A stretch of 64,000 nucleotides of DNA from Rhodanobacteraceae bacterium (GCA_016717705.1 JADKFD010000008.1:41481-105480), one strand, 5' to 3'; counted from the first letter of the stretch, positions 8,863 through 19,361 are shown. The notes: generated by a model from the sequence alone, not told the origin. Made by a program: numbers and translations.

Positions 8863-8878
8863 AGACGTCTATACGTCC
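8863..8878 (+). promoter_or_regulatory. Two tandem MetJ-like boxes upstream of cysG
   Basis: AGACGTCT (8863-8870) is followed without a gap by ATACGTCC (8871-8878, 6 of 8 matches to the met-box consensus). The pair lies 25 bases before the cysG start. MetJ binds as dimers to contiguous 8-bp boxes, so the spacing is as expected. No promoter hexamers are convincing here. Confidence 0.6.
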
Positions 8879-8903
8879 ATAAGCTGGGGCTGTCGAAATC
8901 TCC

Positions 8904-10337
8904 GTGGTGCGTCCCGTGAATCTCTATCCGGTGTTTGCCGACCTGCACGGCAGAAAGGTGCTGGTGATCGGCGCTGGCACGGTGGCCGAGCGCAAGATCG
9001 GCATGTTGCTGCGTGCCGGCGCCCTCGTCGACGTGGTTGCCACGCGCCTGAACCCGGCGCTGCTGGCACTCAAGCAGAGCGGACAGTTGCAGCATCGTGC
9101 GCTGCAGTTCACGCCGCAGCAGTTGGACAGCGCCTGGCTGGTGGTCGCCGCCACCGACGATGTGGCACTGAACCGGCGCGTGGCGGAAGCCGCTGCGCTG
9201 CGGCAGAAATGGGTCAATGTGGTCGACGATGTTGCGCTGTCGAGCTTCCAGGTGCCGGCGGTGATCGACCGCTCGCCGCTGGTCATCGCGGTGTCCTCGG
9301 GCGGCAGCGCGCCGATGCTGGCGCGGCTGGTGCGCGAGCGGCTGGAGCGCGCTCTGGCGCCCTCGCTGGGCACGCTGGCCGGACTGCTCGACCGCTGGCG
9401 CGGGCGCATCCGCAGCGCCTTGCCGGATCTGGCGCAACGCCGCGGCTACTACGACCGATTGCTGCACGGCGCGGTGCCGGCATTGGTCGACGCGGGGCAA
9501 CTCGACGAGGCCGAGCGAGAGGTGACGCGCACGCTGGCCACGCCGACTGCGCCAACGCGCGGCCGCGTGCTGCTGGTCGGCGCCGGCCCCGGCGCCGCCG
9601 GCCTGCTGACGCTGGATGCGCTGCGCGCGCTGCAGCAGGCCGACGTGATCCTGCATGATCGCCTGGTCAGCGCCGAAGTGCTGGACCTGGCGCGGCGCGA
9701 TGCGCAGCGCATCGAGGTCGGCAAGTCTGGCCGCGGCCCGAGTACCGGTCAGGACGAAATCCACCGCCTGCTGATTGAACACGCGCGTGCCGGCCAGGTC
9801 GTCGTGCGCCTCAAGGGCGGCGATCCCTTCGTATTCGGCCGCGGCGGCGAAGAACTCGAAGCCCTGCGCGCGGCCGGCATCGACTACGCGGTGATCCCCG
9901 GCATCACCGCGGCGGTGGCCTGCGCCGCCTACGCCGGCATCCCGCTGACCCATCGCGATCACGCGCAATCGGTGCGTCTGGTCACCGCGCACTGCGCGCG
10001 CTCGGCCGACAGCCTCGACTGGCAGGCGCTGGCGCAGGAACGCCAGACGCTCGCCGTGTACATGGGCGGCGCCCAGTTCGACGTGCTGCGCGACAAGCTG
10101 ATCGCTCATGGTCGCGCCGCCAGCACGCCGGTGGCCCTGGTCGAGAACGGCTCGCGCAGCAACCAGCGGGTGATCGTCGGCAGCCTGGACCAACTGCCTG
10201 AACTGGCGCGCAGCCATCAGGTGCAGTCGCCCGTGCTGCTGTACGTCGGCGAGGTCGCGGCACTGGCGACGCAGCTGGGGTGGTTCGGGGCGGGCGTGGA
10301 AAGTGGCATACCGGTGGTGTTGGCGCAGGCCGCGTGA
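8904..10337 (+). CDS. cysG: Siroheme synthase (multifunctional CysG)
   Basis: CysG converts uroporphyrinogen III into siroheme, the cofactor of CysI. The 477-residue protein has both expected halves. Residues 1-150 form the NAD-dependent precorrin-2 dehydrogenase/ferrochelatase (KVLVIGAGTVAERK, then VVDDVALSSF and SSGGSAPMLARLVRE). Residues about 215-460 form the SAM-dependent uroporphyrinogen methyltransferase (VGAGPGAAGLLTLDALRAL, VRLKGGDPFVFGRGGEE, VIPGITAAVACAAYAGIPLTHR). GTGs at 8904, 8907 and 8916 are possible starts; the last gives MNLYPVFADL, closest to E. coli CysG. It is monocistronic, and its regulatory box links it to cysJIH. Confidence 0.95.
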   Translation: MVRPVNLYPVFADLHGRKVLVIGAGTVAERKIGMLLRAGALVDVVATRLNPALLALKQSGQLQHRALQFTPQQLDSAWLVVAATDDVALNRRVAEAAALRQKWVNVVDDVALSSFQVPAVIDRSPLVIAVSSGGSAPMLARLVRERLERALAPSLGTLAGLLDRWRGRIRSALPDLAQRRGYYDRLLHGAVPALVDAGQLDEAEREVTRTLATPTAPTRGRVLLVGAGPGAAGLLTLDALRALQQADVILHDRLVSAEVLDLARRDAQRIEVGKSGRGPSTGQDEIHRLLIEHARAGQVVVRLKGGDPFVFGRGGEELEALRAAGIDYAVIPGITAAVACAAYAGIPLTHRDHAQSVRLVTAHCARSADSLDWQALAQERQTLAVYMGGAQFDVLRDKLIAHGRAASTPVALVENGSRSNQRVIVGSLDQLPELARSHQVQSPVLLYVGEVAALATQLGWFGAGVESGIPVVLAQAA

Positions 10338-10376
10338 TCTGTCGCTTTCGCGCGGCAAAGCGTCGCAACGCCAGGA

Positions 10377-10470
10377 GATGAAAGGCGGGGCAAGGGCAGA
10401 GAAGTCCAGTCCACGGCACGTGTTGGGCCGTGCGGCGAGGCTTCCCCCCGCCCTTGCCCCTTCTTCATCT
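10377..10470. repeat. Inverted element with G-rich heptamer arms (family E, copy 1)
   Basis: The left arm reads GATGAAAGGCGGGGCAAGGGC and the right arm is its approximate complement, GCCCTTGCCCCTTCTTCATC. The centre shares GGGCCGTGCGGCGAGG with the element at 18134-18233. It lies between cysG and hemN; the remainder of this gap carries the FNR-like box. Confidence 0.75.
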
Positions 10471-10521
10471 CCATAAATACGTTTGGTTACGGTACGCTCC
10501 GGTGATACGTGCTACACCCCC

Positions 10522-10535
10522 CTGACCCCGATCAA
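10522..10535 (+). promoter_or_regulatory. FNR/DNR-like box upstream of hemN
   Basis: CTGAC-CCCG-ATCAA matches the FNR consensus TTGAT-N4-ATCAA at 8 of 10 positions and lies 36 bases before the hemN ATG. Oxygen-independent coproporphyrinogen oxidase is a classic FNR/Anr/Dnr target, so context supports the call. A similar box precedes nirS at 33644. Confidence 0.5.
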
Positions 10536-10570
10536 GCGCCGACGGGCCTTCGCGGCTTAGACTTGCGCCC

Positions 10571-11961
10571 ATGGATACTCGATTCGATGCCGAACTGATT
10601 CGCCGCTACGACCGTCCGGGGCCGCGCTATACCTCGTACCCGACGGCGCCGCAATTCCATACCGGTTTCAGCGCCGCGGACTATGCCGCGAGGCGCGCCG
10701 CAGCAATGCCAGCGGGCGGCCGCTGTCCTTGTACCTGCACGTGCCCTACTGCCGGTCGAGCTGCTACTACTGCGGCTGCAACCGCATCATCACGCGCAAT
10801 CGCGAACGCGGCCGCGCCTATCTCGACCGTCTGCTGGTTGAAATAGCACTGCAGGCCGAACTGTTCGACCGCAGCCGCCCGGTCAACCAGTTGCACTTTG
10901 GCGGCGGCACGCCGACCTATTACACGCCCGACGAACTCGGCGAAATCTTCGCCGCGCTCGACGCCGGCTTTGGCATGCAGCGCGGGCCGGAGCGCGACTA
11001 CGGCATCGAGATCGACCCGCGCACCGCCGATCCGAAGGCGCTGCGCGCGCTGGTCGACCTGGGCATCAACCGCATCAGCCTGGGCGTGCAGGATTTCGAT
11101 GCCAAGGTGCAGCAGGCGGTCAACCGCATCCAGTCGGTCGAGGAGACCGAGCGCCTGGTGGTCGAGGCGCGCAGCGTCGGCATCCGCTCGATCAATTTCG
11201 ACCTGATCTACGGTCTGCCGCACCAGCACGTCGAGAGCTTCGATCGCACGCTCGACACGGTACTGACCTTGCGGCCCGACCGCATCGCCGCCTATTCCTA
11301 CGCGCACCTGCCGGAACTGTTCAAATCGCAGGCGGTGATGGACGCGGCGACCATGCCCAGCGCCGACACCAAGATGGCCTTGCTCGAGCTCACCATCGAG
11401 CGCCTGACCGCGGCCGGCTATGTGCACATCGGCATGGACCATTTCGCGCTGCCCGAGGACGAACTGGCGCGCGCGCAGATCGATGGCAGCCTGCAGCGCA
11501 ACTTCCAGGGCTACACCACGCACGGCGGCTGCGATCTGGTCGCCTTCGGCATGAGTTCGATCGGCCAGGTCGGCGAGATCTACGCGCAGAACGAGAAGCA
11601 CGAAATCCCCTACCTGCACGCCATCGACGAGCGCCGCCTGCCGATCATGCGCGGGCTGGTCACCGATGCCGACGATCGCCTGCGCCGCGAAGTGATCGGC
11701 CAGATCATGTGCTTCGGGCGCCTCGACTACGCCGCCTTCGGCGCCCGCCACGGCATCGATTTCAAGGACTATTTCGCCGCCTCGCTGGCGCGCCTGGAGC
11801 AGCCCGAGCGCGATGGCCTGGTGGAGCTGGGTGCGAACGCGCTGACCATCACGCCGGCGGGCGCCATGCTGCTGCGCATCATCGCCATCGCCTTCGACGC
11901 TTACCTCACCGGCGACAAGCAGGCTGCCGCAGCGCCGGCGAAGTTCTCGCGCGTGGTCTAG
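10571..11961 (+). CDS. hemN: Oxygen-independent coproporphyrinogen III dehydrogenase, interrupted by one frameshift
   Basis: HemN is a radical-SAM enzyme that converts coproporphyrinogen III to protoporphyrinogen IX without oxygen. The N-terminus ([14 protein letters not shown]) is in one frame until about 10690. The remainder, from [21 protein letters not shown], is one frame over. Restoring a G in GCGAGGCG near 10690 gives [20 protein letters not shown] and a 463-residue protein (E. coli 457). The radical-SAM motif C-x3-C-x2-C is CRSSCYYC, followed by the family's extra Cys in GCN. Other HemN marks are [28 protein letters not shown] and the C-terminal KFSRVV. A one-base assembly error is likelier than a true mutation. 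Confidence 0.9.
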
Positions 11962-12014
11962 AGGGCTGGGTCGCCCCTGGCGGTGCGCCTGTTGGCGCAT
12001 CGAACGCGGGACGC

Positions 12015-12083
12015 GGTCACGTTGGCGGGCAGCGCAGCTGCTTGGCGCCAGGCAGCCGGTCCGGCGCAGACAACGTGACCTAC
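12015..12083. repeat. Palindromic repeat, family B, between convergent genes
   Basis: GGTCACGTTGG at the left and CAACGTGACCTAC at the right enclose a diverged centre. It lies between the stop codons of hemN and the minus-strand propeller protein, as copy 1455-1530 does for another convergent pair. Confidence 0.65.
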
Positions 12084-12105
12084 TTTCAAAGCCGGGTCTG
12101 CAGGT

Positions 12106-14486
12106 CTACTCGAACCCACCCTGCCAGCCACCGCCGAAAATACCCAGGCCGGCTGCCTGCACCCGGTAGACGTCCGGCACCTGTCCGTTGAGGTCGGTGG
12201 GCAGCAACGGTGCATTGCTGCTGAAGTACAGCGCGGTGCCGTCGTAGCCCAGCATCTGCCCGGGACTCAAGCTACCGAGCACGCTCGGCGGCAGGGCCCA
12301 GGTTTCCCGCAGGATGTCGAAGATGCCGACGATCTGCGTGCCAGTGGCGGTGGTGGTCAGCGTGCCAATGTAGCGACCGTTGCCACTGAAGCTGAACGAT
12401 TCGATGTAAGTCGGCGCCAGCCACAGGTCTGAAATCGTTCGCGCCGTGCCGGTCTGGCGATCGATGATGGCGATGTGCGCACTCGGCGTGTAGTAGTGGT
12501 ACGCGACAAATCGCGCATCCGCCGACAACGCTGCATTGGCTGCGATGGGCAAGCCAGTGCCAGCTCCAATGCACTCGCGTTGCAGCGTGGCAAGGTCGAT
12601 GCCGACGAGACGGCAGCTTTCACCCAGACCGCTGGCGTAGGCGATCACACTGGCGAAATGGCCGCGTGGCGCCAACGAGGTCAGATAGGTGACCTGATCA
12701 AGTCCGCCGGGTACGTCCGGCAGGGCCAGTCGTGTGCTGTGGTTGACGCGATCGCGCACGTGGATTTGCGGAACTTCGTAGCTGCCCGGGGCCAGCGTGC
12801 TGGCCCAGGATGAGAACACGATGAAGCGACCGTCGTCGCTGACCCCTGCCGCTGCCTGGGCGTCGAATTCGGTATCCGCCTGGGCGCCGGCGGTGGAGAC
12901 GTTGACCAGCTCGATCGATCCCAGCGTGCGATCGATCAGAAACAGATCGCATTGGCCATTGATGTCGCCCGCGACCAGATTGCTTGCGCACGAGCGCACC
13001 AGCACGTAGCGACCGTCCTGGCTGATGTCCATATGGAATGTATCGCCATTGGGCTGCAGCGCGAGCTCCGCCAGCACGTTGCTGGTGGTTCCCGTCAACC
13101 GGTTGCGCAGGTAGACGCCGACGGCCGCATCAAGCTCCAGCGGATTGTCGATCAGGTTGGACGCCAGGGAAGAGAAGGCGACGAGATTGCCGCCCTGGGC
13201 CTCACTGCGGCCGGAGCCCCCATTCAGGAACGAGCCGCCGTTGCTGCCCGGCACCAGGTCCGGCAGCGCCGGCGCGACCACCTGCGCGGCAGGCCAGCGG
13301 CCGGCGAGACATGCACATCGACCAAGTGTTGAGATCACCGAGGGCGGCGGCCTGGTCGCCATGATGACGGCGCCCGTGTCAGTCACCGCATGGGTCTGGA
13401 AGCTCAGTTCATCGGCGCGCGCGGCGTAGGTGTCGGCCAGCGAACGTCGCTCGTACCAACTGGTCCAGGTGCTAGGCGTGGCGCCATCGGCGAGGCGCTC
13501 GTAAGCGAAATGCTGCGCATTGGCGGACATCAGCAGCTGGCTGGACGAGTTGAACGCTGCCGGCGCGGCATGCCGCGATATGAGGTCGATGCTGCCGATG
13601 CTGAGGTTGCGGCGATAGACCTCACCGGCGACGGTGGGTTCGGCCAGCAGATTGGTGGCCCCGGAAATGAAGCCGAGGTACTGGCAGCTGCCGTCAAGCT
13701 TGAAGTCCAGGGTGGTGCAGTCGGGCGCGGCGCCGGACGTCGCCGTGTCGCCCCAGACCTCAACTTGGGTCTGCAGATTGCGCACGCGCGTCCGTTTCAG
13801 CGGCGCGTAGTCGGCATAGGCGATGCACTGGCCGTTGCGCGACAGCTCCACGCGCCGCTCGGACAGCGCTGCAAATGACGTGACCGGCAGCGCGCTGACG
13901 CCGCTGCTGCTCCAGTCGACCACCAGGATGCGCGCGCGCTGGCCCCGGCAATCCAGTCGTTCGCTTCATCGACGAAGACCATCGTGTTGCCGTCGCCGCT
14001 CAGGCTGGTGGTGCCGGCATCGAAAACTGCGCCCAGCAGGGCGATGCGCGCGATGGCGCCGCTCTGCATGTCCTTGCGGAAGAAGTCTGCGTGCCCATTG
14101 GCGTCGCCGGCAACCAGGTTGCTCGCTTGCGACACAAAAACGACATAGCGGCCGTCATTGCTGATGCCCACCACGTCGCTGGCGGCGCCATTGGCCGCCT
14201 GCAGGGTGGAGCGCGAGGCCAGCACCTGGCTGCCGACGCTGCGATCGACCACGAAGACGTCGGCGTGGCCATTGTCGTCACCCTCGACGAGGTTGGACGC
14301 CAGGGACAGGTACGCAACCCAGCGGCCATCGTCCGACGCGACCGGCCGGTAAGTTGCCGTTGTGCGGCATGCTGGCCGCAAACGCCGGAACAGAAATCTG
14401 CTCGATGGTCTGGGCCCTGACCAGGTTGCCCAGAAGACGCCCGAAACCATTCCGATCGACTGCACAATCCTTGTGACACCGCGCAT
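12106..14486 (-). CDS. Secreted TolB/WD40-like beta-propeller protein, several frame breaks
   Basis: A large exported protein built from TolB-like propeller repeats such as DDGRWVAYLSLASNLVEGDDNGHADVFVVDR and SNDGRYVVFVSQASNLV; the SDDGRxVxF/SxASNLV pattern recurs at least six times. Function is unknown, and the C-terminus ends in LGIFGGGWQGGFE. The reading frame breaks near 13930 in a CG run (before ILVVDWSSSG). Two further breaks are likely: near 14351 (TT where T is expected before YRPVASDDG) and near 14395. Correcting these restores an N-terminal hydrophobic leader (IGMVSGVFWATWS) followed by AQTIEQISVPAFA. It is divergent from the small lipoprotein gene at 14652. The exact start is uncertain. 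Confidence 0.7.
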
Positions 14487-14651
14487 CAGTTCATTCCGTT
14501 GGGACCATTCCGGCCATGATACCTTGCTTCACAATGGGCGCTGAGGTCACGTTGCCGTCACCGTCTGGCCGCGGCAACGCGCTCTTGACACCCCGCAACG
14601 CCGTGAACCTGATAATTTCCGGCATCTGTCACTGCCGTGGAATCCGCCCCC

Positions 14652-14969
14652 ATGAAGTTCTCGACAATCGCCGTCATCACCTGCCTGCTCGCCACCAGCG
14701 CCTGCACCTGGGTCAAACTGGAGAAGAACGGCGCCATCGTGCGCGTCGCCGGCGCCAGCGAGACGCTGAGCGGATGTACCTTCAAGGGCGACATCACCAC
14801 GACGGTGACCAATCGCGTGGTCGGCGTCGAGCGCAACTCGATCAAGGTGGCCGATGAACTGGAGACGCTGGCGCGCAACGAGGCGGCAACGCTGGGCGCC
14901 AATGTGATCAAGCCGAAGGGAGCGCCGGTGGCGGGTGAGCAGAGTTTCACCGCGCACCTGTGCCTGTAG
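14652..14969 (+). CDS. DUF4156-type small lipoprotein
   Basis: A 105-residue protein with a lipoprotein signal (MKFSTIAVITCLLATSAC; lipobox LATSAC, Cys 18), then a short domain with two cysteines (SGCTFKG near 42 and the terminal HLCL) resembling DUF4156. The repeated Asn/Val-rich strands and the ARNEAATLGANVI helix fit that family. Start: ATG at 14652, where the signal begins, rather than the upstream in-frame start. Function is unknown; an outer-membrane-anchored periplasmic location is inferred. Confidence 0.7.
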   Translation: MKFSTIAVITCLLATSACTWVKLEKNGAIVRVAGASETLSGCTFKGDITTTVTNRVVGVERNSIKVADELETLARNEAATLGANVIKPKGAPVAGEQSFTAHLCL

Positions 14970-15024
14970 TGTCGAGTAGCCTCTGAACCGTTCTCGCATC
15001 GGAGGGTGCGAGAGCCGCAGATGG

Positions 15025-18000
15025 ATGCGGCTGGTCGGGTTTTGTCTGACGATCGCCTGGTCTTGCCGCTGCAAGCGGCGACGGAATATTCGGTCGCCGA
15101 GGGCATGTCGCAGAACTCGGCGCTGGCGCTGGCGCGCGACGACGACGGTTTCCTGTGGATCGGCACCGAGGATGGCCTGAACCGCTTCGACGGCTACGAG
15201 TTCCGCATCTACCGACCCTCCGACCACGACGCCACCGCCACTGCAGCCTCGTTCATCCGCGATATCGCCGTCGCCGGCCAGCATCTGTTTCTCGCCACCA
15301 ATGGCGGTGGGCTGGCGATCTTCGACCGCACCACCGAGCACTTCCGTACCCTCGATGTCGCCGACGGGCTGCCCGCCAATCATTTCAATGCGCTCGATCT
15401 GGCTCGCCCGGGAACGCTCTATCTGGCGTCGCGCACCGGCCTGGTGCGGCTGGACTGGCAGGGCGATCCGATGACCGCGAAGTTCACGGTGACGCCGATC
15501 GTGGTCGGCAGCGATCCGCCGCGCACCGACCTCTGGGAACTGCGGCGCGGACCAGCGGCTTGTGGATCGGCAGCGGCGATGGCGTGTTTCGTGCGGATGG
15601 CGCCGATCAGGTGCATGCCCTCGAAGTCGCCGGCGCCGAGCGCCCGTTCAATATCGACTCGCTGCTGGAAGCGCCGGCGGGGGTGCTCTGGGTCGGCAGC
15701 TGGAACCAGGGTCTGTTTCGCGTCGACCTTGCCAGCGGCGACACGCGTCGCTTCCTGCCCGGCGCAGCCGATGCGCCAGGCCTGCGCACGAGGCGCATCC
15801 TGCGCCTGGCCGCCGGGCCGGGCGGCAGCATCTACATCGGCACCGATCGCGGCCTCGCCTGGTTCGATCCCGATTGCGACTGCGTCAAGGCACTCGACCA
15901 TCGGCGCTCGGCGCGCGTGGCCGGACGCGGATTCCTGGCCGAGGCGCTGGACGTCGACGAACGCGGCGGCGTATTCGCCGGATATTGGGGCGAGGGCTTG
16001 GTGCGCTACACACCGTCGGATCAGGTTTTCCATGTCGAGCGCGATCGCGATGAGGGTGCGCCCGGGCTGAAACAGGGGCGCGTGCGCGCGGTGCTGGAAG
16101 ATCGCCGCGGCGATCTTTGGGTCGGCAGCTTCGGTGGTGGTGTGCAGCGGGTGGCCGCCAGCGCGCGCCGCGACGGCATCGAGTGGCCGTTCAGGCACTG
16201 CCCTTCCCTGCCGATGCCCCGGAAGCGGCGCGCCTGGTGTGGAACCTGCTGCAAGACCGCGCTGGCCGCATCTGGGTGGCCACCGACAATGGCGTCTATT
16301 GGACGGACCCCGATGCGCCATCCTGGCAGCTGGAGCCGCCGCTGCAGCCGGAGCAGCGCGCCAGCGGCGTGCGTGCACTGCTGGAAGACGAGCGCGGCCG
16401 CATCTGGGTCGGTTCGTCGTCGGGACTGTGGCGCTTCGATACCTTCGGTCAGCCGCGCCAGCCGGTGCCGCTGGCGCCAGCCGGCGGCGCCGAACCGTGG
16501 TTCGCGCAACAGGACCGCAGCGTCTATGCCCTGCATCAGGACAGCGAAGGACGCATCTGGGTGGGCACCTCGGGCGGCCTGCATATCCTCGATGCGGACG
16601 GCACGCCGCTGGCACGCTATCGCGTCGCCGATGGCCTGCCCGGCGCGATCGTCTGGGACATCCACCGGCATGCCGACGGCACGGTGTACATCGGCAGCAA
16701 TGGTGGCCTGGTGCGCATTGTCGATGCCGACCAGGTCAACGCGCTGCGCTTCGAGCCGATCGGCCTCAAAGCCGGCCTGCCGCGCAGCATGGTCTACGCG
16801 ATTGCCAGCGACCGCCAGGGCCAGCTCTGGCTGACCAGCAATCGCGGCCTGATCCGCCTCGATCCTGCCAATCTGCGCCATCGCGTCTGGCGCCGCCGCG
16901 ACGGCATCGCATCCGATGAGTTCGCCAGCGGCGCGGTGGCCAACGGCAGCCAGGGCTGGCTGTATTTCGGCGGCATCGATGGCCTGACCGCGGTGCAGCC
17001 CGAACGCCTGCGCGAGCTGGCGGAAATACCGCGGCCGAGTCTGGCTCGCGTGGTCCTCGGCGACCAGGAGGTCACCGCGAGCGGCGATCCGCTGCAAGCC
17101 TGGCAGCTCGACTTGCAGCATGGACATCCGCCGCTGATCCTGGATTTCAGCGGCCTGGTCTTCGACGCGCCGACGGCGGTGCGCTATTTCTACCGACTGG
17201 ATCCCGCGGCACCGTTCAATGAGCTCGGCGAGCGCCGTTCGCTGATACTCGACCGCGTGCCGGATGGCCTGAACAGCTTCGAGCTGAAAGTCGTCAACGA
17301 AGACCGCGAGGCCAGTCGCGATCTGCTGCACATCCGCGTGGCGCCGCCCTGGTACGCCACCTGGCCCTTCCGCCTGCTGGCGCTGTCGACGCTGGTCCTC
17401 CTGCTCACGTTGGCCTACCTGGGACGCACGCGCCAGTTGAACCGGCAGCGGCGCCAGCTGGAAGCCGAAGTCAGCGCGCGCACCCGCGAGCTGCGCAATC
17501 AGAAGGAAGCGCTGGAAGCGACCGCCGAGGCGCTGGCGACGGCAAACGCCAAACTCAAGACGCTCTCGGTGATCGATCCGTTGACCGGTCTGCCCAACCG
17601 GCGCGAGTTGATCGAGCGGATCGTCGGCCTGCTGCGCGCAGCGCCGCGGCCGCCGCTGGCGCTGGGGGTGATCGATCTCGATCAGTTCAAGCGCATCAAC
17701 GACGAGTACGGGCATCTGGCCGGCGATGCCGTGCTGCGCGATTTCGCCGACACCGCCGGCTCGCAGATGCAACGGCTGGAGTGCGTCGGTCGCTGGGGCG
17801 GCGAGGAATTTCTGGTGCTGCTGCCGGACGCCGACGCACAGGCCGCGCAGGGCTGGGCCGACGAACTGCTGGCGCGGGTGCGCTCGCGCCGGGTGCGCAC
17901 CAGCAACGGCGTGGTCAGCTATCGCATCAGCATCGGACTGGCGCTGGCGACAGATAGCGACGACATGGATGCGCTGGTCGCGCGCGCCGATGCGGCGCTG

Positions 18001-18051
18001 TATGCCGCCAAGAGTGGCGGTCGCGATCGGGTGGTGCTGGTCGGTGGCTGA
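15025..18051 (+). CDS. Propeller-sensor diguanylate cyclase (two-component-propeller, Y_Y_Y and GGDEF), frame-split
   Basis: A membrane sensor predicted to make cyclic di-GMP. Order: signal peptide (MRLVGFCLTIAWS, ATG 15025), a large periplasmic beta-propeller with about a dozen GRIWVGTSGGL-type repeats (residues about 30-660), a Y_Y_Y immunoglobulin-like domain, one membrane helix (LLALSTLVLLLTLAYL), a coiled coil, and a C-terminal GGDEF domain. The active-site motif appears as GGEEF (RWGGEEFLVLLP), which is functional in known enzymes, and DPLTGLPNRR is present. Frames break near 15063, 15545 and 16183, each explained by one missing base. Repair gives about 1009 residues. No RxxD inhibitory site was identified with confidence. 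Confidence 0.8.
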
Positions 18052-18133
18052 GCCGCGAGGCCGCAGCGCTCGCGGCTTTGCTCTGAGGGTGCGGGTCGCC
18101 GCTGACGCTGCGCTTGTTCGCGCATCGAACAAA

Positions 18134-18233
18134 GCAAAAAGGGGCAAGGGGCAAGGGGGCAGGGGGTCGAGTCCACGTCACGGTCGGGCCGTGCGGCGAG
18201 GTTGGTCCCCTGCCCCTGCCCCTTTTCTGTTCC
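18134..18233. repeat. Inverted element with G-rich heptamer arrays (family E, copy 2)
   Basis: The left arm has GGGGCAAGGGGCAAGGGGG followed by CAGGGGG: four G-runs spaced like a G-quadruplex motif. The right arm is its C-rich inverse (CCCCTGCCCCTGCCCC). The centre, GTCCACGTCACGG...GGGCCGTGCGGCGAGG, is shared with copy 1. It lies between the convergent GGDEF and acyltransferase genes. Confidence 0.8.
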
Positions 18234-18282
18234 CCCGCAAATCATACGGTTACCTTAGGTCGGTGAAAGCGCTCGCCCGCGC

Positions 18283-18906
18283 CTACTGCGCCGACAACGG
18301 CAACCCGCTCTTGCCGTTCTTGCCCTGAAACACCCGGTAGTAGTCGTACAGCGCCTTGAGGTCGCGTTCCTTGTCGCCGGTCGGCTGGAACAGCGGGCCA
18401 ACCACGAAGCGCCGCGCCGGATAGTCGATGGCGATGAGCAGGATCGGCACACCGGCCTCGCTGGCGATATGCCAGAAACCGGTGCGCCACTTGGGCACGA
18501 CCTTGCGCGTGCCTTCGGGCGCCAGGAACAGCCACAGGGGCTCCGGGCGGCGCATCAGGTCGACCATCTGGCCGACGGCGCCGCGCGGACTGCTGCGGTC
18601 GGTGGGGATGCCGCCGAGGCCGCGCATCAGCCGATCCAGGCCGAACTTGAACAACGAGTTCTTGCCCATCCAGGTGGCGCGCACGCCCAGCGCATAGGCG
18701 ATCGCGATACCGATGATGCCGTCCCAGTTGGAGCTGTGCGGCGCGGCGATCGCCACCAGCTTGGGCACATTCGGGAATTCCCCGACCACGCTCCACGGCG
18801 AGCGCGCGACCACGCTGCTGCCGATCCAGCGAATCAAGCCCTGGCCGCGGATGCGCGGCGCCAGCGCGGGCACCTCGATCAACTTTTGCTGCAAACCAAA
18901 GCTCAT
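18283..18906 (-). CDS. 1-acyl-sn-glycerol-3-phosphate acyltransferase family protein
   Basis: A 207-residue PlsC-like acyltransferase. The catalytic H-x4-D motif is HSSNWD (about residue 57), the glycerophosphate-binding region is GGIPTDRSS, and a third motif, LFLAPEGTRK, lies near residue 124. No membrane helix is obvious, as in many short members of this family. It would acylate lysophosphatidate or a related lysolipid at the inner membrane. The ATG overlaps the arfB stop (ATGA), making it third in a yajQ-arfB-acyltransferase operon. Exact substrate is not predictable. Confidence 0.85.
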   Translation of the reverse strand: MSFGLQQKLIEVPALAPRIRGQGLIRWIGSSVVARSPWSVVGEFPNVPKLVAIAAPHSSNWDGIIGIAIAYALGVRATWMGKNSLFKFGLDRLMRGLGGIPTDRSSPRGAVGQMVDLMRRPEPLWLFLAPEGTRKVVPKWRTGFWHIASEAGVPILLIAIDYPARRFVVGPLFQPTGDKERDLKALYDYYRVFQGKNGKSGLPLSAQ

Positions 18907-19361
18907 TCCTCGATGCCCTTGCTGCCGCGCAGCTGCTTGGTGCCAGCCCGCGCCTTCTTGGCTTCGATGCGCCGCCGGTTGGAGGCTTTGGTCGGCTTGG
19001 TGGCGATGCGCTTTTTCTGCTCGATGGTGTGCGTGCGCAGCAGCGCCAGCAGCCGATCCTTGGCGTCGGCGCGATTGCGTTCCAGCGTGCGAAAGCGCTG
19101 CGCCTGCAGCACCAGCACGCCCTCGTTGGTCAGGCGGCGGTCGCGCGCGGCGAGCACGCGGGTCTTCAGCCAGTCCGGCAGCGAGGGCGAGCCCTGCACG
19201 TCGAAACGCAGCTCGCAGGCGCTCGACACCTTGTTGACGTTCTGCCCACCGGGGCCCGACGAGCGCACGAAACGCTCGATCAGTTCGTCTTCCTTGAGGT
19301 TGATGCCGGGAATCACCTCGTACTCGGCGTTGTTGGCGTCCAACCTGGATATCTCGTTCAA
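18903..19361 (-). CDS. arfB: Alternative ribosome-rescue factor ArfB (peptidyl-tRNA hydrolase, RF-1 domain)
   Basis: ArfB releases peptides from ribosomes stalled on non-stop mRNA. The catalytic GGQ appears in SSGPGGQNVNKVSS. The C-terminal basic tail (KPTKASNRRRIEAKKARAGTKQLRG) matches the tail that inserts into the empty mRNA channel. The proposed start is TTG at 19361, overlapping the yajQ stop (TTGA) and giving 152 residues. An alternative TTG at 19343 would give 146 (E. coli ArfB is 140). It is translationally coupled at both ends to its neighbours. Confidence 0.88.
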   Translation of the reverse strand: MNEISRLDANNAEYEVIPGINLKEDELIERFVRSSGPGGQNVNKVSSACELRFDVQGSPSLPDWLKTRVLAARDRRLTNEGVLVLQAQRFRTLERNRADAKDRLLALLRTHTIEQKKRIATKPTKASNRRRIEAKKARAGTKQLRGSKGIEE

